From the NCBI RefSeq assembly GCF_029428675.1, contig NZ_JAJNEL010000001.1, positions 3,162,001-3,226,000 on the forward strand: a DNA stretch of 64,000 nt, written 5' to 3'. The number at the start of each line of letters is the position of its first letter. The stretch's first letter is position 1. The notes beneath the pieces were generated by a model. The model worked only from the letters and a program-made list of their open reading frames with translations, was not told the origin of the DNA and did no database searches. The DNA is from Streptomyces sp. JH14. GTDB lineage: Bacteria > Actinomycetota > Actinomycetes > Streptomycetales > Streptomycetaceae. The position numbers were made by a program, and so were the translations under genes. Below are positions 51,617 to 61,203 of this stretch, one piece after another.

Positions 51617-53452
51617 CTACTGAACGACCGTGATCCGGTCCGTGGCCGGCGGGGCCAGCGGCGCCGTGGCCGACGAGTGCGCCGCCAGATACGCGTTGAA
51701 CAGGTCCAGGTCGGACGGGCCGACCAGCTTGTTGGTGCCCTGTCCGAGCGCCGCGAAGCCGTCGCCGCCGCCGGCCAGGAACTCGTTCATCGCGACGCGG
51801 TACGTCGCGGCCGGGTCGATCGCCGCACCGTTCAGCTTGATCGTGCCGACGACGACGCGGTCAGCTCCCGTCTTCGTCATGTCGAGGGTGTACGTGAGGC
51901 CCCTGGACACCTGCAGGATCTTCGGGCTGGCCTCGTTGGCGCCGCTGACCTGCTGCTGCAGCGCGCTGATCAGCTGGGCGCCGGTCAGGTCGACGGCGTT
52001 CATCATGTTGGTGAAGGGCTGCACGGTGAACGACTCGCCGTACGTCACCACCCCGTCGCCCTCACTGCCGGTCGACGTGTACACCAGGTCCGCGCGGATG
52101 CCGCCCGGGTTCATGAAGGCGACGACCGCCCCGCCCTTGTCCGCCGGGGCCATGCCCTCCAGCTGCGCGTCGGCGATCAGGTTGCCGAGCGGCTTCTCGG
52201 GGGCCGTGGAGCCGCGGCCGTTGATGTCGGCGGAGATGAAGCCCTGCGGCCTGCTCGCGATGGGGGCCGCGAGGGTGTTCCAGCGGGCGATCAGGGCCGT
52301 CATGTCGGTGGCCTTGGGCTGGTCACGGGTGACGATGTGGTTGGCCGAGGTCGGGTTCGACGAGCTCGCCGTCTTCACCGCCGTACGCACGATGTCCTTG
52401 GTGCGGCGGTCGTACGTGAGGGTCGTGTCCGTGTACAGCTTGCCGAACGACGACGCCGAGGTGACCATGCGCGGGTTGCCCGCCGGGTCCGGCACGGTGC
52501 ACACGTACGCCTGGTGGGTGTGGCCCGTGACCAGCGCGTCGACCTTCGGGCTGATGCCCTTGGCGATGTCCGCGATCGGCCCGGAGATGCCGTCGCCGGC
52601 GCCGGGGCTGTCGCAGTTGTAGTTGTACGACGAGGAGGCGGGGGCACCGCCCTCGTGGATGAGCGCGACGATGGACTTCACGCCCTGCCGGTCGAGCTCC
52701 TTGGCGTACTTGTTGACCGTCTCGATCTCGTCGTGGAACTTCAGGCCCTTGACGCCGTTGGCGGTGACGATGTTCGGCGTCCCCTCCAGGGTCACCCCGA
52801 TGAAGCCGATCTTGACGCCGTTCTTCTCCCACACCGTGTACGGCTTGAGGATCGGCTTGCCGGTCTCCTCGCTCGTCACGTTGGCGGCGAGATACGGGAA
52901 GTCGGCGCCCGGGAACGTCTTGCCCTGCTCGTAACACCCGTCGACGGGGTGGCAGCCGCCGTTCTGGAGGCGGGCCAGTTCGGTGGCGCCCTCGTCGAAC
53001 TCGTGGTTGCCGACGGATGTCACATCGAGGTCCAGCTTGTTGAGCGCCTCGATGGTCGGCTCGTCGTGGAAGAGCCCGGACAGCAGCGGGCTGGCGCCCA
53101 CCATGTCGCCGCCGGCCGCGGTGATGGAGTAGGCGTGACCCTTGCGCGCGGTACGCAGCGAGGAGGCGAGGTACTCGACACCACCGGCCGGAATCGACTT
53201 CGTCGTGCCGTCGGCCTGCGTCTCGGTGACGTTGCCGGCCGAGCCGGCCGGCGGCTCCAGGTTGCCGTGCAGGTCGTTGAAGGACAGCAGCTGGACGTCG
53301 ACGGTGCGTGCGGGCTCATGGTGCCCGTGGCCGTGACCGTGGTCCTGGGCGCCGGCCGGCATCGCGGCGACGAGCGCGCCGACGGTGGCCAGCCCGGCTG
53401 CGGCGGACAGCACCCGCCGTGACGCACGGTTCTTCTGCGGTGTCGCTGACAT
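51617..53452 (-). CDS. Secreted 5'-nucleotidase/2',3'-cyclic phosphodiesterase
   Basis: The 611-residue protein has a signal peptide with an RRVLSAAAGLATVGALVAAM hydrophobic core and AQ-type cleavage near residue 36, followed by a His/Gly-rich stretch (DHGHGHGHHEP). The metallophosphoesterase part has SFNDLHGNL, SVGNHEFDEG and VTGHTHQAYV. The C-terminal part (from about residue 390) is the 5'-nucleotidase substrate-binding domain. It releases phosphate from nucleotides outside the cell. Its place near ppk and pst suggests a role in phosphate scavenging. Confidence 0.95.
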   Translation of the reverse strand: MSATPQKNRASRRVLSAAAGLATVGALVAAMPAGAQDHGHGHGHHEPARTVDVQLLSFNDLHGNLEPPAGSAGNVTETQADGTTKSIPAGGVEYLASSLRTARKGHAYSITAAGGDMVGASPLLSGLFHDEPTIEALNKLDLDVTSVGNHEFDEGATELARLQNGGCHPVDGCYEQGKTFPGADFPYLAANVTSEETGKPILKPYTVWEKNGVKIGFIGVTLEGTPNIVTANGVKGLKFHDEIETVNKYAKELDRQGVKSIVALIHEGGAPASSSYNYNCDSPGAGDGISGPIADIAKGISPKVDALVTGHTHQAYVCTVPDPAGNPRMVTSASSFGKLYTDTTLTYDRRTKDIVRTAVKTASSSNPTSANHIVTRDQPKATDMTALIARWNTLAAPIASRPQGFISADINGRGSTAPEKPLGNLIADAQLEGMAPADKGGAVVAFMNPGGIRADLVYTSTGSEGDGVVTYGESFTVQPFTNMMNAVDLTGAQLISALQQQVSGANEASPKILQVSRGLTYTLDMTKTGADRVVVGTIKLNGAAIDPAATYRVAMNEFLAGGGDGFAALGQGTNKLVGPSDLDLFNAYLAAHSSATAPLAPPATDRITVVQ

Positions 53453-53882
53453 CGGTCCCCTTGTGAGTTCAGCGGGAGTTCAGAGGGAGGCTTCGGCCCG
53501 CAGCCTAGAGTCAACGCGCGTAGCGCGACAGGTGTTTCGAGTTACGAACTGGTTGCCTTGTGGTCAGTAAGGGGACCAAGTCCCGCGCATCACCCGCATG
53601 GCGCACATATACGGCATGCGTGCACGGGCGCCGCCCCCGTGCCGCACGGACCGGCCGGGCCCGAACTGCCGCCCGGCCGCTGCCCGATGACCGACGGAAC
53701 GCGTCCGGTCGCACCGGCCCCGGCGCAGGTACGGTCGCAGCCCGGCGCCGGCGCCGGAACCTCGCCCGCAGCACGGACGGCGTACCGCACCACGCCCGCG
53801 AACAGCTCGACCGGAGGCACGCCCCGAGACGTCGGCCCCGACCCTCCCCCACCTCCCCCCGCCCCGCCGTACGCTCGTACGC
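53453..53882. other. 430-base intergenic region
   Basis: This holds the promoters of the divergent 5'-nucleotidase and mshD genes. Short overlapping frames are present on both strands but none has a start, site and codon pattern that support a gene. No PHO-box repeats are visible. Confidence 0.5.
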
Positions 53883-54806
53883 ATGACGACTGATGTACCC
53901 TTCCCCGCCCCCGGGCGCGAGATCCAGACGCTGGACGTGCTCTCCGACGACCAGGCCGCCGCCGTCCTCGACCTGCTCGGTGAGGCCACCCGCGCCGACG
54001 GCCGGCCCGCGGTCTCCGAGCAGGGGCGGCTGCAGCTCAGGGGCGGGAGCCGGGAGGGCGTGCGGCATCTGCTGCTCACCCTGTCCGGGACCCTCGTCGG
54101 GTACGCGCAGCTGGAGGACACGGACCCCGTCGAGGCGCCGGCCGCCGAACTGGTCGTGCACCCCTCGTACCGAGGCCAGGGACACGGCCGGGCGCTGGGT
54201 GCCGCACTGCTCGCCGCGACCGGGAAGCGGCTGCGCGTCTGGGCGCACGGCGGGAAGTCCGCGGCGCGCCATCTCGCCCAGGTCCTCGGCCTCTCCCTCT
54301 TCCGTGAACTGCGGCAACTGCGCCGCGGCTTGAGCCCGCTGGACATCGCGGAGCCCGTACTGCCGCCGGGTGTCACCGTCCGCACCTTCGTGCCCGGCCA
54401 GGACGACGCCGCCTGGCTCGCGGTGAACAGCGCCGCCTTCGCCCACCACCCCGAGCAGGGGGCGCTCACCCAGCGCGACCTGGACGACCGCAAGGCCGAG
54501 CCGTGGTTCGACCCGAAGGGCTTCTTCCTCGCCGAGCGCGACGGCGAGCTGATCGGTTTCCATTGGACCAAGGTGCACGCTGAGGAGCAGCTCGGCGAGG
54601 TCTACGTCGTCGGCATCCGGCCCGACGCGCAGGGCGGCGGCCTCGGCAAGGCGCTCACCGCGATCGGGCTGCGCCATCTCGCCGCCGAGGGGATGCCGAC
54701 GGCGATGCTCTATGTCGACGCGGACAACAAGGCGGCCCTGTCGGTGTACGAGCGGATGGGATTCGCCACCCACGAGGTGGACCTGATGTACCGCACGGAG
54801 TCCTGA
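53883..54806 (+). CDS. mshD: Mycothiol synthase
   Basis: The 307-residue protein is built of two tandem GNAT domains. The N-terminal domain has [20 protein letters not shown] and the C-terminal domain [22 protein letters not shown], both acetyl-CoA-binding patterns. MshD acetylates the cysteinyl-glucosaminyl-inositol precursor in the last step of mycothiol synthesis. The start is ATG 53883. Mycothiol is restricted to actinobacteria, which supports the organism call. Confidence 0.95.
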   Translation: MTTDVPFPAPGREIQTLDVLSDDQAAAVLDLLGEATRADGRPAVSEQGRLQLRGGSREGVRHLLLTLSGTLVGYAQLEDTDPVEAPAAELVVHPSYRGQGHGRALGAALLAATGKRLRVWAHGGKSAARHLAQVLGLSLFRELRQLRRGLSPLDIAEPVLPPGVTVRTFVPGQDDAAWLAVNSAAFAHHPEQGALTQRDLDDRKAEPWFDPKGFFLAERDGELIGFHWTKVHAEEQLGEVYVVGIRPDAQGGGLGKALTAIGLRHLAAEGMPTAMLYVDADNKAALSVYERMGFATHEVDLMYRTES

Positions 54807-55482
54807 GACGGCAGGGCTCCTCCCGGGGGCGGCGCCACGCGCCGCCGCCCCTCAAAGGACGTCCTCGCCGCACACGGCCCGCGCTCACGGTGATCCTGAT
54901 CCCGGGAACCGTACGCAGCGGACTGCGGCCCCTGCGGACGGCGATCAGCACCGCCGCGGACGGGACCGGGATGGCCGCCGGGACCTGCACCGTCGGGACC
55001 GGCCGTGCCACCGGCGGCGGCGCCCGCCCTCCGATGGAGATCTGCCGGCCCCTACGGCCGACGAGGCCCGGCGCCTCACCGGGCACGGCACCGCCGGGCG
55101 GCACGCCGACCACCATCCGGCCCGGCGTTTCCGGCGGTCGGACCGGCCTCCTGCCCGTCCTCGGCGCCGCTGCCGCTGCCGTCGCCCGGGGCGGGTCGCG
55201 CGGGGTCGGCCCGGGCACCGCGCGGGCCGGTCGCCACCCCGGCCGACCCTCCGCCCGGGCGCCCCGGACGGCACACCCACGGCAACCCCGCCACCGCACA
55301 CCGCTTCCTGCACGTCATGTCGCCGTTACCGGCCATTCAGAAGCGCTTGCGACCCTCTCAGGATGCAGCCAGCTGTGCCGACCCCCCGCAACGGGAGAAA
55401 TCCCGGCGGAGACCGCGCGTTCCCCGCGATCCCCGCACTCTCCGACGCGCCCCGGAAGCCTTCCGCGCGGAACAATAGGGCC
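54807..55482. other. 676-base intergenic region before ppk
   Basis: Both strands hold open frames of 150-200 codons with high third-position GC, but their products are Pro/Gly/Arg-rich with no recognisable pattern or good start site. In such GC-rich DNA this does not support a gene. GTTACCGGCC-ATTCAG (about 55325) resembles a degenerate PHO-box pair but is not convincing. Confidence 0.4.
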
Positions 55483-57729
55483 ATGAGCCAGCAGCCCAGC
55501 TCCGAGGTCCCGGTACAGCCCGCCGCGCAGCCGTCCATCGGCTCGCTCGCCGCGCACCGTCCGCATGCCGTCGCGGCGTCCAACGGCGGTCTTTCCACCG
55601 CCGCCGACTTCGATCCCGACCTCGATGCCGACGTGGACGGGTACGAGCCCGATGTCGACGGCAACGAGCTGCCCCAGGGCCGTTTCCTCGACCGCGAGCG
55701 CAGTTGGCTCGCGTTCAACGAGCGCGTGCTCGAACTCGCCGAGGACCCGGCGACGCCCCTTCTCGAGCGGGCCAATTTCCTCGCCATCTTCGCCTCGAAC
55801 CTGGACGAGTTCTTCATGGTCCGGGTGGCCGGACTCAAGCGCCGTATCGCCACCGGCGTCGCCAACCGCTCCGCGTCCGGTCTGCAGCCGCGTGAGGTCC
55901 TCGACCTGATCTGGACCCGGTCGCGCGAGCTCATGGCGCGGCATGCCGCCTGTTACCAGCAGGACGTCGCGCCGGCGCTCTCCGACGAGTCGATACAGCT
56001 GATCCGCTGGCCCGAACTGACCGAGAAGGAACAGGCCCGGCTGTTCACCTTCTTCCGGCAGCGGGTCTTCCCCGTACTGACACCGCTGGCCGTCGACCCG
56101 GCGCACCCGTTCCCCTACATCTCGGGTCTCTCGCTCAACCTCGCGGTCGTGGTGCGCAACCCGGTCAGCGGCCACCGCCACTTCGCCCGTGTCAAGGTGC
56201 CGCCGCTGCTGACCCGGTTCCTGGAGGCGTCGCCGCAGCGGTACGTGCCCATCGAGGACGTCATCGCGGCGCACCTGGAAGAGCTCTTCCCGGGCATGGA
56301 GGTCCTCGCCCACCACATGTTCCGGGTCACCAGGAACGAGGACCTCGAGGTCGAGGAGGACGACGCCGAGAATCTCCTCAAGGCCCTGGAGAAGGAACTC
56401 ATGCGGCGCCGCTTCGGCCCGCCGGTGCGCCTGGAGGTCGAGGAGTCCATCGACCCGTACGTCCTCGACCTGCTGGTCCGTGAGCTGAAGGTGTCCGACG
56501 CCGAGGTCTACCCGCTGCCCGGACCGCTCGACCTCACCGGCCTGTTCGGCATCGCGTCGCTGGACCGGCCCGAGCTGAAGTACCCCAAGTTCATCGCGGG
56601 CACCCACCGCGACCTCGCCGAGGTCGAGTCCTCCTCCGCGCCGGACATCTTCGCCGCGCTGCGCGAACGCGATGTGCTGCTGCACCACCCGTACGACTCG
56701 TTCTCCACCTCCGTCCAGGCGTTCCTGGAGCAGGCGGCGAGCGACCCGGACGTGCTCGCGATCAAGCAGACCCTGTACCGCACGTCGGGCGACTCACCGA
56801 TTGTCGACGCCCTGATCGACGCCGCCGAGTCCGGCAAGCAGGTCCTCGTGCTCGTCGAGATCAAGGCACGCTTCGACGAACAGGCCAACATCAAGTGGGC
56901 GCGCAAGCTGGAGGAGGCCGGCTGCCATGTCGTCTACGGCCTCGTCGGGCTGAAGACGCACTGCAAGCTCTCCCTCGTGGTCCGCCAGGAGGGAGACACG
57001 CTGCGCCGCTACTCGCACGTCGGCACCGGCAACTACCACCCCAAGACCGCGCGGCTGTACGAGGACCTCGGCCTGCTGACCGCCGACCCGCAGGTCGGGG
57101 CGGACCTCTCCGACCTCTTCAACCGGCTCTCCGGCTACTCCCGCCGCGAGACGTACCGCCGTCTCCTGGTCGCCCCGAAGTCCCTGCGCGACGGGCTGAT
57201 CGCGCGCATAAACAAGGAGATCGCGCACCAGCGCGCCGGGCGCCCCGCCTACGTGCGGTTCAAGGTCAACTCGATGGTCGACGAAGCGATCATCGACGCC
57301 TGCTACCGGGCCGCCCAGGCGGGCGTGCCGGTGGACATCTGGGTGCGCGGCATCTGCGCGATCCGCCCCGGCGTCACCGGCCTCTCCGAGAACATCCGGG
57401 TCCGCTCGATACTCGGCCGCTTCCTGGAACACTCCCGGGTCTTCTCGTTCGGCAACGGCGGGGAACCCGAAGTGTGGCTGGGCAGCGCCGACATGATGCA
57501 CCGTAACCTCGACCGCCGGATCGAAGCACTGGTCCGGGTCACCGACCCCGCCCACCGTGCCGCGCTCAGCCGACTCCTGGAGACCGGCATGGCCGACACC
57601 ACCTCCTCCTGGCACCTCGGTCCCGACGGGAACTGGACCCGGCACGCCACGGACGCGGACGGCCAGCCGCTGCGGCACGTACAGGAAATGCTCATTGACG
57701 CCCGGAGGCGCCGGCGTGCCACGCCCTGA
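55483..57729 (+). CDS. ppk: Polyphosphate kinase
   Basis: The 748-residue PPK1 has an N-terminal helical domain ([19 protein letters not shown]), the H-domain and two C-terminal catalytic domains. The autophosphorylated histidine is H512 in [10 protein letters not shown], and H650 lies in LEHSRVFSF. It makes and can degrade long-chain polyphosphate. The first 65 residues are an acidic, Ala/Gln-rich extension. The start is ATG 55483 after AGGG. It is overlapped by a CHAD-domain gene and is reported to be under PhoP in other Streptomyces. Confidence 0.96.
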   Translation: MSQQPSSEVPVQPAAQPSIGSLAAHRPHAVAASNGGLSTAADFDPDLDADVDGYEPDVDGNELPQGRFLDRERSWLAFNERVLELAEDPATPLLERANFLAIFASNLDEFFMVRVAGLKRRIATGVANRSASGLQPREVLDLIWTRSRELMARHAACYQQDVAPALSDESIQLIRWPELTEKEQARLFTFFRQRVFPVLTPLAVDPAHPFPYISGLSLNLAVVVRNPVSGHRHFARVKVPPLLTRFLEASPQRYVPIEDVIAAHLEELFPGMEVLAHHMFRVTRNEDLEVEEDDAENLLKALEKELMRRRFGPPVRLEVEESIDPYVLDLLVRELKVSDAEVYPLPGPLDLTGLFGIASLDRPELKYPKFIAGTHRDLAEVESSSAPDIFAALRERDVLLHHPYDSFSTSVQAFLEQAASDPDVLAIKQTLYRTSGDSPIVDALIDAAESGKQVLVLVEIKARFDEQANIKWARKLEEAGCHVVYGLVGLKTHCKLSLVVRQEGDTLRRYSHVGTGNYHPKTARLYEDLGLLTADPQVGADLSDLFNRLSGYSRRETYRRLLVAPKSLRDGLIARINKEIAHQRAGRPAYVRFKVNSMVDEAIIDACYRAAQAGVPVDIWVRGICAIRPGVTGLSENIRVRSILGRFLEHSRVFSFGNGGEPEVWLGSADMMHRNLDRRIEALVRVTDPAHRAALSRLLETGMADTTSSWHLGPDGNWTRHATDADGQPLRHVQEMLIDARRRRRATP

Positions 57730-58816
57730 CCACCAGACGACAACCCGGACGGACGTGACCGCGGGTGCGGTCCTCGCTCCGTACCTGCAGGATCAGGCCG
57801 CGGAATTCCTGCGGAGCCTGCGCCTGCACCGCGAGAGCAGTGCCCCCACGGACGCCGGGACACTCGCCGCCGAGGAGGCCGCCGGTGCGCTGCGCCGGTC
57901 GGCCCGCCGGATCAGCGGCACCCTGCACACCTTCCGCTCGGCGCTCGAACCGGGCTGGGCCGAGCAGCTCCGTACGGAACTGTCCTGGCTCTCCGGCACG
58001 CTGGCCCGCGAACACGCGTACGCGACCCGGCTCACCCGGCTCCTCGAGGCGCTGCACGCCCTGTCCGGCACCTCGGCGGTACCGGCGGCCCGCACCCGCG
58101 CGAAGGCGGCGGGGGCTGTGGAGATCGCGAACGCCCCGGGCACCGCACCCCGCGACACCGATGCCGCCCCGCCCGAAACCCCTCCGCACGACGTCACCCC
58201 GCAGCCTGTGGCCGGCCCCCGGACCCGCGCCGCGCTCGATGTCGGCGCGGCGCGGGCCGGGGCGCTGCTGGAACGGCAGCTGACCCTTGCCAGGACCCGC
58301 GCGCACTCCGCGGCCCTCCAGGCGTTCGGCTCGTCCCGGTTCCACGCGGTCGCCGACGCGGTCGCCCTGCTCGCCTCCGAGGTCCCGCTCTCCGCCGCGT
58401 CCACCGCCCCGGCCGCCGAGATGCTGCACGGACCCGCGCGCCGGGCCGAACAGCGGCTGCTCGGTGCGGTGGCCGCGCTCCCCTCCGCCCACCAGGCGGT
58501 CGAGCCGTACGACGAGGCGTACGACGCGCCCTGGCACCAGACCCGCCTTCTGCTGCGCCTGCACCGTTACGCCCACGAGGTGGTGCGCGGCGCCCCCGAC
58601 CCGGTCCTGGCCGCGCCCGGACACGCGCTCGACCTGCACCGGGACGCGGCGGAGGCGGCCGCGGCGGCAGCCGCTGCGGCCCGCACACCCCGGATCGCCC
58701 CGGCCACCGCGTACGCCCTGGGCGTGCTCCACGCCGACCAGCGCCACGAGGTGGAGGCGGCCCGCGAGGTGTTCCGGGAGACCTGGCCCCACACCGCGGC
58801 GGCGACCGCGCCATGA
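57716..58816 (+). CDS. CHAD-domain protein
   Basis: The 366-residue all-helical protein has conserved histidines and arginines ([51 protein letters not shown]) of the CHAD family, which binds inorganic polyphosphate. GTG 57716 lies 8 bases after GGAGG and overlaps ppk by 14 bases, and its end overlaps the Nudix gene. Placement directly after ppk agrees with the family's polyphosphate link. It probably binds or localises polyP rather than acting as an enzyme. Confidence 0.88.
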   Translation: MPRPDHQTTTRTDVTAGAVLAPYLQDQAAEFLRSLRLHRESSAPTDAGTLAAEEAAGALRRSARRISGTLHTFRSALEPGWAEQLRTELSWLSGTLAREHAYATRLTRLLEALHALSGTSAVPAARTRAKAAGAVEIANAPGTAPRDTDAAPPETPPHDVTPQPVAGPRTRAALDVGAARAGALLERQLTLARTRAHSAALQAFGSSRFHAVADAVALLASEVPLSAASTAPAAEMLHGPARRAEQRLLGAVAALPSAHQAVEPYDEAYDAPWHQTRLLLRLHRYAHEVVRGAPDPVLAAPGHALDLHRDAAEAAAAAAAAARTPRIAPATAYALGVLHADQRHEVEAAREVFRETWPHTAAATAP

Positions 58817-59217
58817 GCGACACCACCACCGTGCGGGCCGCGGGGTGCGTGCTGTGGCGCCGCGCACCGCACTCCGGAGAGCTGGAGATCTGCCTGGTCC
58901 ACCGGCCCCGCTATGACGACTGGTCGCACCCGAAGGGCAAGCTCAAGCGCGGCGAGCCGGCCATCGACGCCGCTCTGCGCGAGGTTCTGGAGGAGACCGG
59001 GCACCACTGCATACCGGGGGCCCGGCTGCCGACGATCCGGTACGTCGCGAACGGCCGGCCCAAGGAAGTCATGTACTGGGCGGCCGAGGCGACGGACGGC
59101 ACGTTCGTCCCGGACGACGAGGTGGACCGCATCCTCTGGCTCCGCCCCGACGCTGCCCGCGCCCGCCTCACCCAGCCCCGGGACCGCGACCTGCTGGACG
59201 CGCTGCGGCTCGGATGA
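58813..59217 (+). CDS. Nudix hydrolase, MutT/Ap4A type
   Basis: The 134-residue protein has the Nudix box from GKLKRGEP to REVLEETG. An early HRPRYDDWSHPKGK segment is typical of the MutT1/diadenosine polyphosphate group. Mycobacterial MutT1 has an added histidine-phosphatase domain; here only the Nudix part exists. It may hydrolyse nucleoside polyphosphates, which fits the polyphosphate operon. ATG 58813 overlaps the CHAD stop (ATGA). Confidence 0.9.
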   Translation: MSDTTTVRAAGCVLWRRAPHSGELEICLVHRPRYDDWSHPKGKLKRGEPAIDAALREVLEETGHHCIPGARLPTIRYVANGRPKEVMYWAAEATDGTFVPDDEVDRILWLRPDAARARLTQPRDRDLLDALRLG

Positions 59218-59230
59218 CGTCGCGCCCGGG

Positions 59231-59721
59231 TCCGGGGCGGAGGGTTCCGTCCTCAATCGCCGGACGGGCTTGGTTGTGTCACCCCGGGCCGTGGGGGTGC
59301 CGTCGCCTCCGGCCGGGGGTGGGGTGGGCGGTGCCCCTCCGGGGCGTCTCCTCAGGACTGGCGCGGAAGCCCGCAACGCGGACGAGCCCGGCAGGTGCGC
59401 CAGTCCCTGCGGGGACTCCCCTGCACGGCCCCACCATGTATCACTCGCGCCTGCGACCCGGTGGTCGGACATGAAGGCCCACCGGGCCGCTGACGCGCGA
59501 CGGCCCGGTCCGGGGCCGTGCAGGGGGGTCCCCGCAGGACGACGAACGGATAGCCGGGCTCGCCCGACGACGAGCCCGAACGTTCGTCGTTCGAGGAGAC
59601 ACCCCGGAGGGGCCCCGGACCACCACCCACCGAACCAAGGCGACCGCACCCCCGGAGAACCGCGCCGGGACGGACACCCCGAGCCCGTCCGGCGATTGAG
59701 GACGGAACCCCCCACCCCGGA
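59231..59721. repeat. About 490-base imperfect palindrome
   Basis: The arms mirror each other about a centre near 59472. The outer 29 bases of each arm (59242-59270 and 59682-59710) are exact reverse complements, beginning GGGTTCCGTCCTCAATCGCC. Further in, GTGCCGTCGCC, CCCCTCCGGGG-GTCTCC and CCCTGCGGGGACT-CCCCTGCACGG pair with matching segments. The centre has CCGGTGG / CCACCGG (59458-59485). The outer motif resembles a hairpin repeat common between Streptomyces genes. It separates the ppk operon from pstS. Confidence 0.75.
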
Positions 59722-59759
59722 ACAGCGGCGCGCGCGTGTGAACCAGGCCGCCCGCCACG

Positions 59760-59803
59760 GTTCACCTTCCGTTCACTCTCCCCCGTAGGCCGCTTCACCT
59801 GTT
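59760..59803 (+). promoter_or_regulatory. PHO boxes of pstS
   Basis: Direct repeats in 11-base steps, GTTCACC-TTCC (59760), GTTCACT-CTCC (59771), a poor third unit (59782) and CTTCACC-TGTT (59793), match the GTTCACC-N4 PhoP-binding unit. TAATTT at 59809-59814 is a likely -10, so the boxes overlap the -35, as in activated pho promoters. Confidence 0.75.
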
Positions 59804-59917
59804 CTGCCTAATTTCGGCAGTGCACGGTGCGCGGCGAAACGCCGCACCACCCACCACAACGCACGCCGTCGTAGAACGAAAAAGACCTCGGCGGCTCCTG
59901 GAAGGAAAAACCCGAAA

Positions 59918-61057
59918 GTGAAGCTTCAGCGCAAGAACCGGCTTCGTGCCACCGCGCTCGGTGCCCTCGCCGTCTCCAGCGCCCTGGTCCTCACGGCGTG
60001 CGGTTCGGACAACAACAGCGGCGGCAGCAGCACGGGCGGCAGCAGCGAGAAGACGAGCGCCGCGTCGAACATCAAGTGCGACGACGCCAAGGGCCAGCTC
60101 CTCGCCTCCGGCTCCAGCGCACAGAAGAACGCCATGGACCTCTGGGTCAAGGACTACATGGCCGGCTGCACGGGCGTCGAGGTCAACTACAAGTCGTCGT
60201 CCTCCGGCGAAGGCATCATCGCCTTCAACCAGGGCACCGTCGGCTTCGCCGGCTCCGACTCGGCGCTGAAGCCCGAAGAGGTCGCCGACTCGAAGAAGAT
60301 CTGCAAGACCGGCCAGGGCATCAACCTCCCGATGGTCGGCGGCCCGATCGCGATCGGCTTCCACCTCGAGGGTGTCGACAGCCTGACGCTGGACGCCCCC
60401 ACGCTCGCCAAGATCTTCGACGGCAAGATCAAGAAGTGGAACGACGAGGCGATCGCCAAGCTCAACACCGGCGCGAAGCTTCCGGACAAGGCCATCCAGG
60501 CCTTCCACCGCTCCGAGGACTCCGGCACCACGCAGAACCTCGGCAAGTACCTCGCCGCCACCGCTCCGAACGACTGGAAGTACGAGCCCGAGAAGAAGTG
60601 GCCGGCCCCGGGTGGCCAGGCCGCGTCCGGCTCCGCCGGTGTCGCCGCCCAGGTGAAGCAGGTCGACGGCGCGATCGGTTACTTCGAGCTCTCCTACGCC
60701 TCTTCGCAGTCCATCTCCACGGTCGACATCAACACCGGCGGCTCCGCCCCGGTCAAGGCCTCCTCGGAGAACGCCTCCAAGGCCATCGCCGCCGCCAAGG
60801 TCAAGGGCACCGGCAAGGACCTGGCGCTCGACCTCGACTACACCACCAAGGCCGAGGGTGCGTACCCGATCGTCCTGGTGACGTACGAGGTCGTCTGCGA
60901 CACGGGCAACAAGGCCGAGACGCTCCCCACGGTCAAGTCCTTCCTCAACTACACCGCCGGTGACGAGGGCCAGAAGCTCCTCAGCGAGGCCGGCTACGCG
61001 CCGATCCCGACCGAGATCAACGCCAAGGTGCGCGAGACCATCGCCTCCCTCTCGTAA
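59918..61057 (+). CDS. pstS: Phosphate-binding lipoprotein PstS
   Basis: The 379-residue protein has a lipoprotein signal ending VLTAC (lipid-attached cysteine C28), a Ser/Gly/Thr-rich linker and a phosphate-binding domain (LLASGSSAQKNAMDLW, SSGEGIIAFNQGTVGFAGSDSA, FHRSEDSGTTQNL). It captures phosphate outside the cell for the Pst transporter. GTG 59918 follows GGAAGG. It is the first gene of the pst operon, behind PHO boxes; a hairpin separates it from pstC. Confidence 0.96.
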   Translation: MKLQRKNRLRATALGALAVSSALVLTACGSDNNSGGSSTGGSSEKTSAASNIKCDDAKGQLLASGSSAQKNAMDLWVKDYMAGCTGVEVNYKSSSSGEGIIAFNQGTVGFAGSDSALKPEEVADSKKICKTGQGINLPMVGGPIAIGFHLEGVDSLTLDAPTLAKIFDGKIKKWNDEAIAKLNTGAKLPDKAIQAFHRSEDSGTTQNLGKYLAATAPNDWKYEPEKKWPAPGGQAASGSAGVAAQVKQVDGAIGYFELSYASSQSISTVDINTGGSAPVKASSENASKAIAAAKVKGTGKDLALDLDYTTKAEGAYPIVLVTYEVVCDTGNKAETLPTVKSFLNYTAGDEGQKLLSEAGYAPIPTEINAKVRETIASLS

Positions 61058-61102
61058 CCAGAAGCACCACCCGTAACACCCGCTCAGCCAGCACAACCGG
61101 CA

Positions 61103-61131
61103 GGCCGGCCCGGGGCAGCTCCGGACCGGCC
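61103..61131 (+). terminator. Attenuating hairpin between pstS and pstC
   Basis: GGCCGGCCCGGGG / CTCCGGACCGGCC pairs over 13 positions with one mismatch and one G-U pair, with a CAG loop. It lies 45 bases after pstS and probably lets pstS be made in excess of the membrane genes, as is usual for binding proteins. Confidence 0.6.
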
Positions 61132-61203
61132 CGCCGTCCCACCCCATCCGGTGCACCGCCGCCAGGGGAGCTCGCTCGCTCCCCCACACAGACCGGAAAG
61201 ACC

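Noticed and set aside
53511..54773. 420-codon leftward frame opposite mshD
   Set aside because: Antisense shadow of the clear mycothiol synthase gene.
54655..55299. Leftward open frame after mshD
   Set aside because: High third-position GC but no start site or domain; an equally biased plus-strand frame exists, so codon bias does not decide.
55310..55360. PHO boxes in front of ppk
   Set aside because: Only one weak GTTACCG-like unit with a poor second copy; spacing is not the 11-base step seen before pstS.
58913..59788. Open frames on both strands through the palindrome
   Set aside because: They read symmetrically across inverted repeats and show no protein pattern; products of the palindrome's base composition.
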